DNA from: CAVTJL01 sp963735065
GTDB taxonomy: Bacteria; Pseudomonadota; Alphaproteobacteria; Geminicoccales; Geminicoccaceae
DNA length: 64,000 nt
Reading direction: 5' to 3'
Assembly (NCBI GenBank): GCA_963735065.1
Contig: CAVTJL010000007.1
Coordinates: forward strand, 264,552-328,551
Position numbers and translations under genes: made by a program
The notes under the pieces: generated by a model
Database searches by the model: none
What the model saw: the letters and a program-made list of their open reading frames with translations, nothing else
Told to the model about the DNA's origin: nothing
Part shown: piece after piece, positions 37,915 to 46,989 of the stretch
Numbering within the stretch: position 1 is the stretch's first letter
Layout: every line of letters begins with the position of its first letter

Positions 37915-38697
37915 TCAGGCGGCCATGCGCCAGATGAGCGAGAGGATGTGCTCGCGCATCGCGACGAAGTCAGGCGAGGCCTTGATGGCGCGGATGTCCT
38001 GATCCTCGGGCCGGTTTGAGAAGGCGACCTCGACGCGCTCGACGATGCGCCCGGGACGTGGCGACATCACCACCACCTCGGTGCCGAGATAGACCGCCTC
38101 CTCGACGCTGTGGGTGATGAAGACGACGGTCATGCGCGTCCGCCGCCAGACGGCGTGCAGCTCCTCCTGCATCTTTTCGCGGGTCAGCGCGTCGAGGGCG
38201 CCGAAGGGCTCGTCCATCAAGAGCAGCTCGGGATCATTGGCGAGCGCCCGGACGATCGCCAGACGCTGCTGCATGCCGCCCGAGAGCTCATAAGGATAGC
38301 GGTTGCGGAACTCGCTCAGGCCCACGACCTCGAGCAGCCGGTCGACCTTGCGCTCGCGCTCGGCCGAGTCCTGGCCCCGCACCATCGGCCCGAAGCCGGC
38401 GTTGCGCGCCACCGTCATCCAGGGAAAGAGCGCCGGCTGCTGGAAGACCACGCCACGCTCCGGTCCGGGCCCGGTGATGGGCCTGCCGCGCAGGGCCGCC
38501 TCGCCCGAGGTGGGCCTGACGAAACCGGCGATGGTCTGGAGCAGCGTGGTCTTGCCGCAGCCCGAGGGCCCGACGATGCAGACGAACGACCCTTGCGCGA
38601 AGGTGAGGTCCACCTGGTCGAGCGCACGGATGAGCCCGTCGCTCGACGGATAGGCGACGGAAAGCCCTTTGCAGGCGACGAAATCGGGCTCGGTCAT
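37915..38697 (-). CDS. ABC transporter ATP-binding protein (TauB/SsuB-like)
   Basis: A 260-residue ATPase of the nitrate/sulfonate/taurine importer class. It shows Walker A VGPSGCGKTTLL (about 42-53), Q-loop FQQPALFPWMTV, signature LSGGMQQRLAIVRAL, Walker B LLMDEPFGALD and the class-specific THSVEEAVYLGTEVVVMSPRPGRI. It is the last gene of a minus-strand operon with two permeases and a binding protein (37915-41655). A 90-bp gap with hairpin-forming sequence separates it from the binding-protein gene. Confidence 0.95.
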   Translation of the reverse strand: MTEPDFVACKGLSVAYPSSDGLIRALDQVDLTFAQGSFVCIVGPSGCGKTTLLQTIAGFVRPTSGEAALRGRPITGPGPERGVVFQQPALFPWMTVARNAGFGPMVRGQDSAERERKVDRLLEVVGLSEFRNRYPYELSGGMQQRLAIVRALANDPELLLMDEPFGALDALTREKMQEELHAVWRRTRMTVVFITHSVEEAVYLGTEVVVMSPRPGRIVERVEVAFSNRPEDQDIRAIKASPDFVAMREHILSLIWRMAA

Positions 38698-38788
38698 GGC
38701 GTACCGCCGCTAGCCGCCGGGCGATGCGACGCCCGCCCGGCGCCCTTTCGGGCACCGGGTGGCAGGGCACCGCCCGATCATGGATGCC

Positions 38789-39859
38789 TCAGGACTTGGC
38801 GACCTTGGCCAGAAGGCTCGTGTCGATGCCCTTCTCGAAGGTGGCGAGGTCGGGCGCCTTCCTGATGCTCTTCTGCTCGACCAGGAAGTCCGCCGTGGTC
38901 TTGAGGACGTGGGCGAACTTGCCGGGCTTGCCGGGCTTGCCCAGCCACTCCGGGCCCAGCTGGTCCTTCAGCGACACGAAGTCATACTCCTTCATGTCGT
39001 GCAGCGCCGTCTCGGTGCTGACGCCGGCCGCCTCGCCGACGATCTTGGCCGCGTCCTCGGGCTTGCTCTTCCACAAGGCCAGCGCCTTGCCGTAGGCGGC
39101 AATGAGCCCCATCGCCGCCTCGGGGTAGTCCTTGATGAAGGCGTTGCTGGCAACGATCAGGTCGCCGATGACGTAGCCCGCGGCGTCCAGCTCCTTGTAG
39201 GTCGAGTAGATCTCGCCGCCGTCCTCGAGCATCTTGGCCTTGGCCGGGCTCCACACATAGGCGGCCTGGATGTCGCCGCGCTTCCAGGCGGCGACCTCGG
39301 CGTCGGGCTTCATGTCGAGCACGTTGACGTCGCTCTGCGTCAGGCCGTGCAGCTTGAGGAAGCCCAAGAGGCGGAAATGCGAGGTCGAGCCGAACGGCGT
39401 CGCCACCGACTTGCCCTTGAGATCCTCAGGCTTCTTGATGTTGGCCGACTTCTTGACGACCATGTCCTCGGCCGGGCCGATATTGTCGACCATGGCGATG
39501 ATCTTGTAGCCGATGCCCTGGCTGAGGCCGGCGGCGCTGGGCGAGGAGCCGAGGCCGAAGGCGACGTCGAGGCTGCCGGCCGCCATCGCGGCGTTGACCT
39601 CGGCACCGCTGCCCACCTCGCTCCACTGGATGGGCGCCCCGCTCATCTGCTCGAACCAGCCCTGGGCCTTGCCGATCATGGTGGGCTTGGTCTCGACGAA
39701 GAAGGAGGCCCGGATGCTCTCCGGCGCCTTGTCGGCGGCACGCGCCGGGCGCCAGCCGCTCCCGGCCAGCACCGAGCCGCCCAGGGCGGCCATGCCCGCC
39801 GTGCCGAGGAGGCCACGACGGCTGAGGCCGCCCGTCTTCTCGCTCCTGTCATCCCGCAT
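38789..39859 (-). CDS. ABC transporter substrate-binding protein (TauA/SsuA-like)
   Basis: A 356-residue exported binding protein. Its Tat signal is GLSRRGLLGTAGMAALGGSVLAG. The mature fold matches the taurine-type family: IRASFFVETKPTMIGKAQGWFEQ, VGSGAEVNAAMAAGSLDVAFGLGSSPSAAGLSQG, EDLKGKSVATPFGSTSHFRLLGFLKLHGL, and DMKPDAEVAAWKRGDIQAAYVW. A short 9-base tandem repeat at 38919-38942 encodes GKPGKPGK near residue 310. AAGGAGAG precedes ATG 39859. The likely ligand is a sulfonate such as taurine, by family only. Confidence 0.94.
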   Translation of the reverse strand: MRDDRSEKTGGLSRRGLLGTAGMAALGGSVLAGSGWRPARAADKAPESIRASFFVETKPTMIGKAQGWFEQMSGAPIQWSEVGSGAEVNAAMAAGSLDVAFGLGSSPSAAGLSQGIGYKIIAMVDNIGPAEDMVVKKSANIKKPEDLKGKSVATPFGSTSHFRLLGFLKLHGLTQSDVNVLDMKPDAEVAAWKRGDIQAAYVWSPAKAKMLEDGGEIYSTYKELDAAGYVIGDLIVASNAFIKDYPEAAMGLIAAYGKALALWKSKPEDAAKIVGEAAGVSTETALHDMKEYDFVSLKDQLGPEWLGKPGKPGKFAHVLKTTADFLVEQKSIRKAPDLATFEKGIDTSLLAKVAKS

Positions 39860-39934
39860 CGAGGCTCTCCTTCTTGTCGTGAGGCGCCGGCTTCCTCTGC
39901 CGGAGCGGGGCTGGTGAACGCGACCCGAGGGCCA

Positions 39935-40801
39935 TCATACCTTCCCTGCCCAATGGACCACACGTCGCTCGATCGCAAGCAGCAGGCGGTCCAGGAGCAG
40001 GCCCATCAGGCCGATGATGATGATGCCGACGAAGACGTAGTCGGAACGGAGAAAGCGGCCGGCATCGAGGATCATCCAGCCGATGCCGGTGCTGCCGGCG
40101 ATGATCTCGGCGGCGATGAGCGTGGCGTAGACGATGCCGATCGCCAGCCTGGCGCCGGTGAAGATGTCGGGCAGCGCCGAGGGGAAGACGACGTAGCGGA
40201 AGATCTGCCAGTCGCTGGCCCCCAGCGTCAGCGCCGCCTGCACCCGCTGCAGGGAGGTGCTGCGCACCCCGTCCCTGGCCGCCACCGCCGCCACCGGCAG
40301 GGCGGTGAGGAAGAGAAGAATGATCTTCGAGGTCTCGCCGATGCCGAACCAGACGATCAGCAGCACGAGGTAGGCGAGCTGCGGCAGGGGCCGGAGGAAC
40401 TCGATGAAGGGGCTGGCCAGCGCCTCGATGCGCCGGTTGCAGCCCATCGCCAGACCCAGCGCCACGCCCACCACGGCACCGGTGGCAAAGCCGCCCAGCA
40501 CCCGCTCCATGCTGTAGAGGATGTGCTCCCACAGCGGCCGGCTCTTGTAGCCGTTGATGACGAGGTCGAGGAAGCCGTCCCACAGGAGGGCCGGGCTCGG
40601 GAGGAAAAGGTCGCTGACCCAGCCGGTGCTGGTGACGACCGCCCAGACGATGACGATCAGCGCGAAGCTGATGAAGCCCATCGCCCGTGGGCCCATGGCG
40701 TCGAGGCGGCTTGCGGCCGAGCGGCGGGGCGGCGTCAGCGTCGCCGCCTCGATGTCGTGGGTGCCGTCCTGGCCGGTCTCGAGCGTGCGCGTGCGGGCCA
40801 T
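39935..40801 (-). CDS. ABC transporter permease (TauC/SsuC-like), second permease
   Basis: A 288-residue inner-membrane permease with six predicted helices. It carries the EAA cytoplasmic loop in the form QAALTLGASDWQIFRYVVFPSALPDIFTGARLAIG, typical of sulfonate/nitrate importers. The N-terminal 40 residues are cytoplasmic. It begins 5 bp after the stop of the first permease, so the two probably form a heterodimer. Confidence 0.94.
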   Translation of the reverse strand: MARTRTLETGQDGTHDIEAATLTPPRRSAASRLDAMGPRAMGFISFALIVIVWAVVTSTGWVSDLFLPSPALLWDGFLDLVINGYKSRPLWEHILYSMERVLGGFATGAVVGVALGLAMGCNRRIEALASPFIEFLRPLPQLAYLVLLIVWFGIGETSKIILLFLTALPVAAVAARDGVRSTSLQRVQAALTLGASDWQIFRYVVFPSALPDIFTGARLAIGIVYATLIAAEIIAGSTGIGWMILDAGRFLRSDYVFVGIIIIGLMGLLLDRLLLAIERRVVHWAGKV

Positions 40802-40806
40802 CGCGC

Positions 40807-41655
40807 TCAGCCCACCCCGCGCCAGTGAACGAGCCGGCGGTCGATCATCAAGACGATGCGGTTCAGCAGCATGCCCAGGATGCCGAGCAGGATGATGCCC
40901 AGCATGATGATGTCGTTCCGCAGGAACTGGCTCGCCGAGAAGACCATCCAGCCGAGCCCGTCGGTGGCCGCCATCAGCTCGGCCGCCACCACGGTCGAGA
41001 AGGCGGCGGCGAGCGCGATCCTGACGCCGGTGAGGATCATCGGCAGCGCCGAGGGCAGGACGACATAGACAAAGATCTGACGCTCGCTGGCGCCCAGCGT
41101 GCGTGCCGCCTGGACGAGCTGGGTGCGCGTCAGCCTGACGCCCGCCATGGCAGCGCTGACCAGGATCGGGAAGGCCGTGAGATAGAGAAGCGCTATCTTC
41201 GAGGCATTGCCGGTGCCGAGCCAGAGGATCAGGAGGATCAAGTAAGAGAGCGGCGGCAGCGGCCGCATGAACTGGATGAGGTAGTCCAAGGAGCCGGCCA
41301 AGAGCCGGCTGCGCCCCATCGCGAGCCCCAGGGGGATGCCGGTGAGGCAGGCGAGGAGGAAGCCCGCGAGGCAGCGATAGAGGGTCGAGCCGATGTCCTG
41401 CCAGAGCGTCGTGCCGCGATAGCCCTTCTGGAGGATCTGCACGAGCGCCTCGACGACCGACAGCGGGCCCGGCAGCAGGTCGGGCGAGACGAGATCGAGG
41501 CGGTTGACGAGCACCCAGAGGACGAGAACGCCGACCACCGCCATGGGCCCGAGCCACGGATCGATGCCGCGCCCTCCCGCGGCGTCCGCCCGCGCCTTGG
41601 GCGCCAGCATCTGGGCCCAGGCCTGGGCGCGGTCGCGGGTGGGGGCGGCCTTCAT
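40807..41655 (-). CDS. ABC transporter permease (TauC/SsuC-like), first permease
   Basis: A 282-residue permease homologous to its neighbour. The EAA loop is QAARTLGASERQIFVYVVLPSALPMILTGVRIALA, and the last helix is followed by RIVLMIDRRLVHWRG. ATG 41655 is taken as start; the 55-codon upstream extension is low-complexity and overlaps the intergenic region. It is the first gene of the minus-strand importer operon permease-permease-binding protein-ATPase. Two different permeases in this class are less usual than a homodimer. Confidence 0.94.
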   Translation of the reverse strand: MKAAPTRDRAQAWAQMLAPKARADAAGGRGIDPWLGPMAVVGVLVLWVLVNRLDLVSPDLLPGPLSVVEALVQILQKGYRGTTLWQDIGSTLYRCLAGFLLACLTGIPLGLAMGRSRLLAGSLDYLIQFMRPLPPLSYLILLILWLGTGNASKIALLYLTAFPILVSAAMAGVRLTRTQLVQAARTLGASERQIFVYVVLPSALPMILTGVRIALAAAFSTVVAAELMAATDGLGWMVFSASQFLRNDIIMLGIILLGILGMLLNRIVLMIDRRLVHWRGVG

Positions 41656-42053
41656 CCCGCCGCAGGCTCCATCGCGAGGCGGCAGGCGGGATGCCCATCT
41701 CGTGGGCAGATCCGCGTCGTATCGAGGCCGGGCCTCGGGATCGTCGGGCGATGCGGCATCGGCGCTCCCGGCAGAACAGCACGGCGGGGCGCTCGCCGGC
41801 GGGCTCCCTCTCTCGCCCACCCTCGCGCCACACCCGTCACCCAGACAACAGCAAGTCGCATGCCATGTCCTGCCCTTTTTGCAGGCAAGCGCCCTCGCCC
41901 GCCGGCCCGGCCGGCGCAGGGTTTGCCAAGCGGCGCTGCATCATCCACAACCGGGCGGCCGCGGCCAGCCCGTTCGCGCTTGCGGGCGCGGCGGCCCTCG
42001 GTCCCTTGGCCATGATTCCGCTTGCGGTCCGCGACAGAAGAGGGTCGAACGTC
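41656..42053. other. Divergent intergenic region, no gene recognised
   Basis: This stretch separates the importer operon (minus) from the alpha/beta hydrolase gene (plus) and must hold both promoters. Open frames cross it but none has a recognisable domain or ribosome-binding site. I see no clear -10/-35 pair or repeat. Confidence 0.5.
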
Positions 42054-42958
42054 ATGCCCATCGCCAAGGCAAACGGGATCGCCATCGCGTATGAGTGCCT
42101 CGGCGCCGCCGCGGCCGAGCCCGTGCTGCTGATCGCCGGCCTGGGCGTGCAGATGATCCGCTGGACCCTGCCGTTCTGCGAGATCCTGGCGGCGCAGGGC
42201 TTCCGCGTGATCCGGCTCGACAATCGCGACGTCGGGCTTTCCACCCATCTCGACGGCGCGCCGATACCCGACGTCGCCCGCGTCGCCGAGGCCGTCATGC
42301 GCGGCGAGCAGCCCGACGTCCCCTACACCCTCCAGGACATGGCCGACGACGCGGTCGGGCTTCTCGATGCGCTTGCGATCGAGCGCGCGCATGTCGTCGG
42401 ACGGTCGATGGGCGGCATGATCGCCATGCTGGCGGCAAGCCGGCACCCGAGCCGGGTCCTCTCGCTCACCGCCATCATGTCGACCACCGGCAACCGCGCC
42501 CTGCCGCCGGCCACGCCCGAGGCGCTGGCGGCGCTGATGCGCGCCTCGCCCGAACCCCAAGGACGGACCGAGCGGGCTTCCTCGACCATGCCGTCGGCGT
42601 GGCGAAGGCCCTGGCCGGGCGCGGCCACCCGCTCGACGAGGCGGCTGCGCGCGAGCGGGCCCTGGCCGAGCTCGAGCGCGCCTACGATCCCGCCGGCTTC
42701 GCCCGCCAGCTCGCGGCCGTGGTGGCCGGCGGTGACCTGCGGCCACGGCTGGCTGCGATCGAGGCCCCGACCCTGGTCGTGCACGGCTCCGACGATCCGC
42801 TCATCCCCCTGGCGGCGGGCCGGGACATCGCGGCCACCATACCCGGCGCGGAGCTCCTCGTGCTCGACGGCATGGGCCACGACTTCCCGGCCGCCTTGTA
42901 CGAGACCGTGGCCGACGCCATCGCCAGGAACGCCCGCCGCGCGGCGCGGCCGGGCTGA
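42054..42958 (+). pseudogene. Alpha/beta hydrolase with one frameshift
   Basis: Two frames together give a full hydrolase of about 300 residues. The first (from ATG 42054 after GAAGAGGG) contains EPVLLIAGLGVQMIRW, VIRLDNRDVGLSTHLDG and the nucleophile elbow VVGRSMGGMIAM. It runs to about 42560 (LMRASPEPQ). The second frame continues from about 42570 (GFLDHAVGVAKALAGRG) and supplies the acid in VVHGSDDPLIP and the His in LDGMGHDFPAALYE. The switch needs one missing base, next to the homopolymers in CCCGAACCCCAAGG. The full triad is present, so sequencing error is a serious possibility. Confidence 0.82.
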
Positions 42959-43337
42959 GCAGGAGACGGCAGCGCCCAACCGCTCCTTCGAGCTCAGCGC
43001 TCGGCGGGCACGATCACGGCGTCGATCCGCCGCCCCCCGATCAGCGCCTTCATGCCATACTCGTCAGATAGGGGCCCCGAGCCCTCGACCAGATCCTTCC
43101 CCAAGCCGGAGGAAAGAACCTCACCCGCGCCGTCATGGTAACGGCGAGGCCGCCCAGATCGTCCCCCTGAGGCTCGATCTCGCCCCTTGCGCAGGCTCAA
43201 GCCGACCTCGATGTCGAGCCCCCTACCGCGTGGCAGATGGCGGCGCCGGAGGCCGCACAGGGTGCTGGGCTCCTCTTCAATTCCAATCCTCGCCACCTAC
43301 GTCGATCCGTGCGCACCCCTCGCGACGGGCTGGAGGC
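42959..43337. other. Intergenic region upstream of the response regulator, no gene recognised
   Basis: A 100-codon minus-strand frame (42994-43296) crosses the region but resembles no family I know and has no convincing start signal. The promoter of the two-component operon at 43338 must lie here. No obvious direct repeats were seen. Confidence 0.45.
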
Positions 43338-44015
43338 ATGAAGATCCTTCTGATCGAGGACGATTCTGCGACCGCGGCCTACATCGAAGGCGGCCTGAAG
43401 GAGCATGGGCACGTGGTCGATCGCGCCACCGACGGACGCGATGGCCTGTTCCTCGCGACCGCCGATCCCTACGATGTCCTGATCGTCGACCGGATGCTCC
43501 CTCAGCTCGATGGCCTCGCCGTGATCGGCACGCTGCGGGCGGTGGGCAAGACGACGCCGGTGCTCATCCTCAGCGCCCTGGACGAGGTCGACGAGCGGAT
43601 CCGCGGGCTGCGCGCGGGTGGTGACGACTACATGACCAAGCCCTTCGCCTTCGGCGAGCTGCTGGCCCGGGTCGAGGCGCTCCTCCGCCGGGCCTCGCCC
43701 GTGCAGGCCGAGACGGTCCTGCGCGTCGCGGACCTGGAGATGGACGTGAGCACGCGCTCCGTCCGGCGCGACGGTCGATCGATCGCGCTGCAGCCTCAGG
43801 AGTTCCGCCTGCTCGAGTTCTTGATGCGCCACGCGGGCAAGGTGGTGTCGCGGACGATGCTCTTCGAGCACGTTTGGGACTACCACTTCGACCCGCGCAC
43901 CAATGTCATCGAGGTGCAGATCGGTCGCCTCAGAAAGAAGATCGATCGCGGCTTCGAGCGCCCCCTGCTCCAAACCATCCGAGGCGCGGGCTACAGCCTT
44001 CGTGAAGCCGATTAG
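43338..44015 (+). CDS. OmpR/PhoB-type response regulator
   Basis: A 225-residue regulator. The receiver domain (about 1-115) has the acidic pocket E7, D8 and D9, phosphorylation site D51 (LIVDRMLP), the Thr/Ser switch region LILSALD and Lys in DYMTKPF. The winged-helix domain (about 130-222) has LQPQEFRLLEFLMRHAGKVVSRTMLFEHVWDY and IEVQIGRLRKKID. GGAGG lies close to ATG 43338. The kinase start lies inside its last codons (14-base overlap), so the two are coupled. It may control the envelope genes downstream at 45553-51572. Confidence 0.95.
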   Translation: MKILLIEDDSATAAYIEGGLKEHGHVVDRATDGRDGLFLATADPYDVLIVDRMLPQLDGLAVIGTLRAVGKTTPVLILSALDEVDERIRGLRAGGDDYMTKPFAFGELLARVEALLRRASPVQAETVLRVADLEMDVSTRSVRRDGRSIALQPQEFRLLEFLMRHAGKVVSRTMLFEHVWDYHFDPRTNVIEVQIGRLRKKIDRGFERPLLQTIRGAGYSLREAD

Positions 44016-45393
44016 GTTTCATCGCACCGCGCTCTTTCGGCTGGCGCTCACCTACGTCGTCCTGTTCAGCGGCTCGAGCCTCGTCCTCTTGGCCTTTATC
44101 TACTGGGCGACCAGCACCTACGTCGCGCGGCAGACGGACGATATCATCACGAGCGATCTGACCAGCATCGCCGCGCAATTTCGCGAGGGGGGCACGAGCG
44201 CGGTCGAACGGGCGATCGCCCAGCGGCTGAGCCAGGACTGGCAGGCGGACCGCGTCTACCTGCTGGCCGACGCCGGCTACCACCGCCTCGCCGGGAACGT
44301 GGCGCGCTGGCCGGAGGCGAGACCCGGCGCGGACGGCTGGCTCTCATTCCCACTGGTCGGCGCCAACAGCGACCCGGCGGAACCGGATCGCGTCAGGGCC
44401 AAGCTCGTCGACCTCGCGAACGGGCAGCATCTCCTGGTCGGCCGCGATACCTACGGCCGGATCGAGTTCAGTGAGATGATCTGGCGATTCATGACCTGGG
44501 GCTCGCTCTTGACCGTCGGTCTCGGCCTCGCCGGCGGGCTGGTCATGAGCCTGGGCATCGTCCGCCGCATCGAGAGCATCAACCGGGTCAGCCGGGACAT
44601 CATGAGTGGCGAGCTGTCCCGCCGCATCCCCTCTTGGGACACGGACGACGAGTTCGATCGGTTGGCCGGCAACCTGAATGCGATGCTGGACCGGATCGAG
44701 ACGCTGATGGCGACCGTCCGCGGAATCTCCGACGACATCGCCCACGACCTGCGCACGCCGCTCTCGCGCCTGCGCATCAGCCTCGAGGCCGCTCGGTCCA
44801 GGCCTCGGGCCGGAGCCGACTACGACGCCTGGATTGACGGCATGATCGCTGGCGTCGACGAGATCCTCGCGACCTTCGGCGCCATGCTCCAGATCGCGGA
44901 GATCCAGGCGCATCGACCGCGCCAGGGCTTCGTCGGCGTGGACCTCGCCAAGATCGTCACCGACACCGGGGAAATGTACGAAGCGGTCGCCGCGGAGCGG
45001 GGCCAGCGCCTCGAGGCGCTCGTGACGCCAGTGGAGCCGATCCTTGGCGATCGCGATCTCCTGTTTCGCGCGCTCGCCAATCTGGTCGACAACGCAATCA
45101 AATATACCCCCGTCGGCGGTCACGTCTGGATCAGGTTGGGCCCTGGCCAGCACGGCCCTGAGATCGTCGTCGCGGACAGCGGCCCTGGCATCCCCGCCGA
45201 GGCAAGGCAGCAGGTCTTCCGGCGCCTGTTCCGGCTCGAAGCCAGCCGCACCACGCCGGGCAGCGGACTGGGCCTGAGCCTGGTCGCGGCCGTCGCCCAG
45301 CTTCACGGCATCGCTGTCAGCCTCGAGGACAATCATCCCGGGCTGAAGGTCGTCCTCGCGTTCGGTCGGGCGTCCGGCGCGCCCGGTCCCTAG
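44002..45393 (+). CDS. Sensor histidine kinase
   Basis: A 463-residue inner-membrane kinase. The first helix is at about residues 9-33 (LALTYVVLFSGSSLVLLAFIY). A periplasmic sensor region of about 130 residues follows, then the second helix (about 160-185), a HAMP segment (IVRRIESINRVSRDIMSGELSRRI) and the dimerisation/phosphoacceptor motif DDIAHDLRTPLSRLR (His248). The ATPase domain has N-box LVDNAIKYTP, G1 ADSGPGIP and G2 SGLGLSLV. The start is GTG 44002, overlapping the regulator's 3' end. The periplasmic domain is unassigned, so the signal is unknown. Confidence 0.94.
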   Translation: MKPIRFHRTALFRLALTYVVLFSGSSLVLLAFIYWATSTYVARQTDDIITSDLTSIAAQFREGGTSAVERAIAQRLSQDWQADRVYLLADAGYHRLAGNVARWPEARPGADGWLSFPLVGANSDPAEPDRVRAKLVDLANGQHLLVGRDTYGRIEFSEMIWRFMTWGSLLTVGLGLAGGLVMSLGIVRRIESINRVSRDIMSGELSRRIPSWDTDDEFDRLAGNLNAMLDRIETLMATVRGISDDIAHDLRTPLSRLRISLEAARSRPRAGADYDAWIDGMIAGVDEILATFGAMLQIAEIQAHRPRQGFVGVDLAKIVTDTGEMYEAVAAERGQRLEALVTPVEPILGDRDLLFRALANLVDNAIKYTPVGGHVWIRLGPGQHGPEIVVADSGPGIPAEARQQVFRRLFRLEASRTTPGSGLGLSLVAAVAQLHGIAVSLEDNHPGLKVVLAFGRASGAPGP

Positions 45394-45552
45394 CGGATAA
45401 GCAGCCCGCCGTCGCCGCCGTGCGCACGGGCCGGCGCGAGCGTGACATACAGTTCATCAACTGGCCCTGATCCGGTTAGGAGGGCGCCCCTACGCTCCCG
45501 CTCGCCTTGCGGCACCAACGCGAGATCACCACGGCGAGCGGAGAAGCCCTCG

Positions 45553-46341
45553 ATGAGCCAACCTCACACTGCCGGCGCACAAGCAGCCATGAGCAAAGTG
45601 CCCGAAGTCACATTGTATTTCTGGATCATCAAGATATTGGCAACGACCGTCGGCGAGACCGCCGCCGACTTCCTCAACGTCAATCTTCACTTTGGCCTGA
45701 CCGGAACGTCCATAGCGATGTCCGTCCTCCTGGCGATCGCCCTCGTCAGGCAGATCCTCTACGGACGCTATGTTCCCTGGTCATACTGGCTGACGGTGGT
45801 TCTCATCAGTGTCGTCGGCACCCTGATCACCGACAACCTGGTCGACAATCTGGGCGTCAGCCTCCAGACGACGACTGTGGTCTTTGCACTGGCGCTCGCG
45901 GCAACCTTCGCGCTCTGGCACGCGTCCGAGCACACGCTTTCCATCCACAGCATCTACACGCTGAGGCGAGAGCTGTTCTATTGGGCAGCCATCCTGTTCA
46001 CGTTCGCGCTCGGCACTGCCGCTGGAGACCTCGCTGCCGAGGGATTGGCGCTGGGCTACGGGCAGTCATTGCTCATCTTCGGCGGCATGATCGCTCTGAC
46101 CACGGGCGCCTACTACCTCTTGAATGCCAACGCCGTCCTCTGCTTCTGGATCGCCTATGTGCTCACGCGCCCGCTTGGAGCGTCTCTGGGCGATCTGCTG
46201 TCGCAGCCTGCCAAGGTGGGCGGGCTCGATCTCGGCACCGTCGTGACCAGTGCCGTCTTCCTGGGTGCGATCGTCACGCTGGTGATCTTCCTGTCGATAA
46301 CGCGCAAGGACGCCCTGGCGCCGGTGCAGGCGGAAGACTGA
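45553..46341 (+). CDS. Four-repeat integral membrane protein (COG4705-like), function unknown
   Basis: A 262-residue protein with about eight membrane helices. It carries four copies of W-x9-G-x4-D at exact spacing: W24/G34/D39, W79/G89/D94, W144/G154/D159 and W199/G209/D214. The offsets between repeats are 55, 65 and 55 residues. Each copy starts a helix (for example YFWIIKILATTVGETAAD and FYWAAILFTFALGTAAGD). The pattern suggests two duplications and conserved in-membrane acidic residues. GGAGAAG precedes ATG 45553. Similar proteins, as I recall, occur beside PepSY genes and two-component systems, as here. A transport role is possible but unproven. Confidence 0.82.
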   Translation: MSQPHTAGAQAAMSKVPEVTLYFWIIKILATTVGETAADFLNVNLHFGLTGTSIAMSVLLAIALVRQILYGRYVPWSYWLTVVLISVVGTLITDNLVDNLGVSLQTTTVVFALALAATFALWHASEHTLSIHSIYTLRRELFYWAAILFTFALGTAAGDLAAEGLALGYGQSLLIFGGMIALTTGAYYLLNANAVLCFWIAYVLTRPLGASLGDLLSQPAKVGGLDLGTVVTSAVFLGAIVTLVIFLSITRKDALAPVQAED

Positions 46342-46383
46342 GCCCAGCGCACGGCTGCGCCGTCGAGCGCGGCCCCGCCCCAT

Positions 46384-46405
46384 GGCGGCAGCACGTCCTG
46401 CCGCC
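46384..46405 (+). terminator. Hairpin after the four-repeat membrane protein gene
   Basis: GGCGGCAG (46384-46391) pairs perfectly with CTGCCGCC (46398-46405) around CACGTC, 43 bases after the stop. There is no U-tract. It would separate the membrane protein transcript from the PepSY gene. Confidence 0.5.
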
Positions 46406-46549
46406 TGGGTCGGCCGTCGGGCGTCATGCGGCCCGAACGTGGCAGGAAATTAACGAGCCGGTGCAGCTCTGGTTAGCGGCGGGCGCTCATCGTCCGCCCA
46501 TCCAGCCGGCAATGCCCGGCAAGCATCGAGCACCGAGAGGAGAGAACGC

Positions 46550-46915
46550 ATGATCAGAACGAAGGCGATCCCAGCGGCGCTGGCGGCCGTCGCGATCGTA
46601 GGCGCCCTGCCCGCCTTCGCCGCCGAGCATGGGGCCCAGGCCGAGACCGCTGCCCTGCAGAAAGCGAAGGTCAGCCTGACCGATGCCATCCGGGTGGCCG
46701 AGCAGCAGGTCAATGGCAAGGCCGTCGACGCCGGCGCGGAAAGCCACAAAGGCAGCCTCCGCTACGAGGTGGAGGTCCTGAATGGCGGCTCGATCCGAAA
46801 GGTGACCGTGGACGGGCAATCCGGCCAGGTCGTGGCCACCAGCGCCGACCAGACGCACGAGCAGGAGAACGGCGTGGAACAGGAGCAGCAGAGCGATCTC
46901 GATCAGGAGGATTGA
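46550..46915 (+). CDS. PepSY domain-containing periplasmic protein
   Basis: A 121-residue exported protein. The signal peptide IPAALAAVAIVGALPAFA ends near residue 24. The single PepSY domain spans about residues 41-100 (KVSLTDAIRVAEQQVNGKAVDAG, then LRYEVEVLNGGSIRKVTVDGQSGQVVA). An acidic Gln/Glu-rich tail (EQENGVEQEQQSDLDQED) follows. GAGAGGAGA precedes ATG 46550. PepSY domains are proposed protease inhibitors or ligand-binding sensors and often lie next to two-component genes. Confidence 0.88.
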   Translation: MIRTKAIPAALAAVAIVGALPAFAAEHGAQAETAALQKAKVSLTDAIRVAEQQVNGKAVDAGAESHKGSLRYEVEVLNGGSIRKVTVDGQSGQVVATSADQTHEQENGVEQEQQSDLDQED

Positions 46916-46931
46916 GAAGGGGCTCTTCACT

Positions 46932-46959
46932 GGCCCTCGCGGCGGTGGTCGCGAGGGCC
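46932..46959 (+). terminator. Strong hairpin after the PepSY gene
   Basis: GGCCCTCGCG (46932-46941) and CGCGAGGGCC (46950-46959) form a perfect 10-bp stem with an 8-base loop, 16 bases after the PepSY stop. It separates PepSY from the exporter genes, either as a terminator or as a partial attenuator. Confidence 0.6.
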
Positions 46960-46989
46960 GCTTCCTGATCTGCCGACACAGGAGAACTC

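Noticed and set aside
37766..38002. Small plus-strand frames at the 3' end of the TauB-like gene
   Set aside because: They have no ribosome-binding site, overlap the ATPase 3' end and have a low-complexity translation.
38700..38780. Hairpin-forming sequence between the TauA-like and TauB-like genes
   Set aside because: CGGGCG/CGCCCG and GCCC-GAAA-GGGC stems are present on the minus strand, but they are too short and GC-driven to call as a terminator inside an operon.
38919..38942. Three 9-base direct repeats in the TauA-like gene
   Set aside because: They merely encode GKPGKPGK in frame and are too short to be a mobile or regulatory element.
42994..43296. Minus-strand 100-codon frame upstream of the response regulator
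   Set aside because: No recognisable domain and no start signal. It overlaps the presumed promoter of the two-component operon. Kept only as a note in the intergenic entry.
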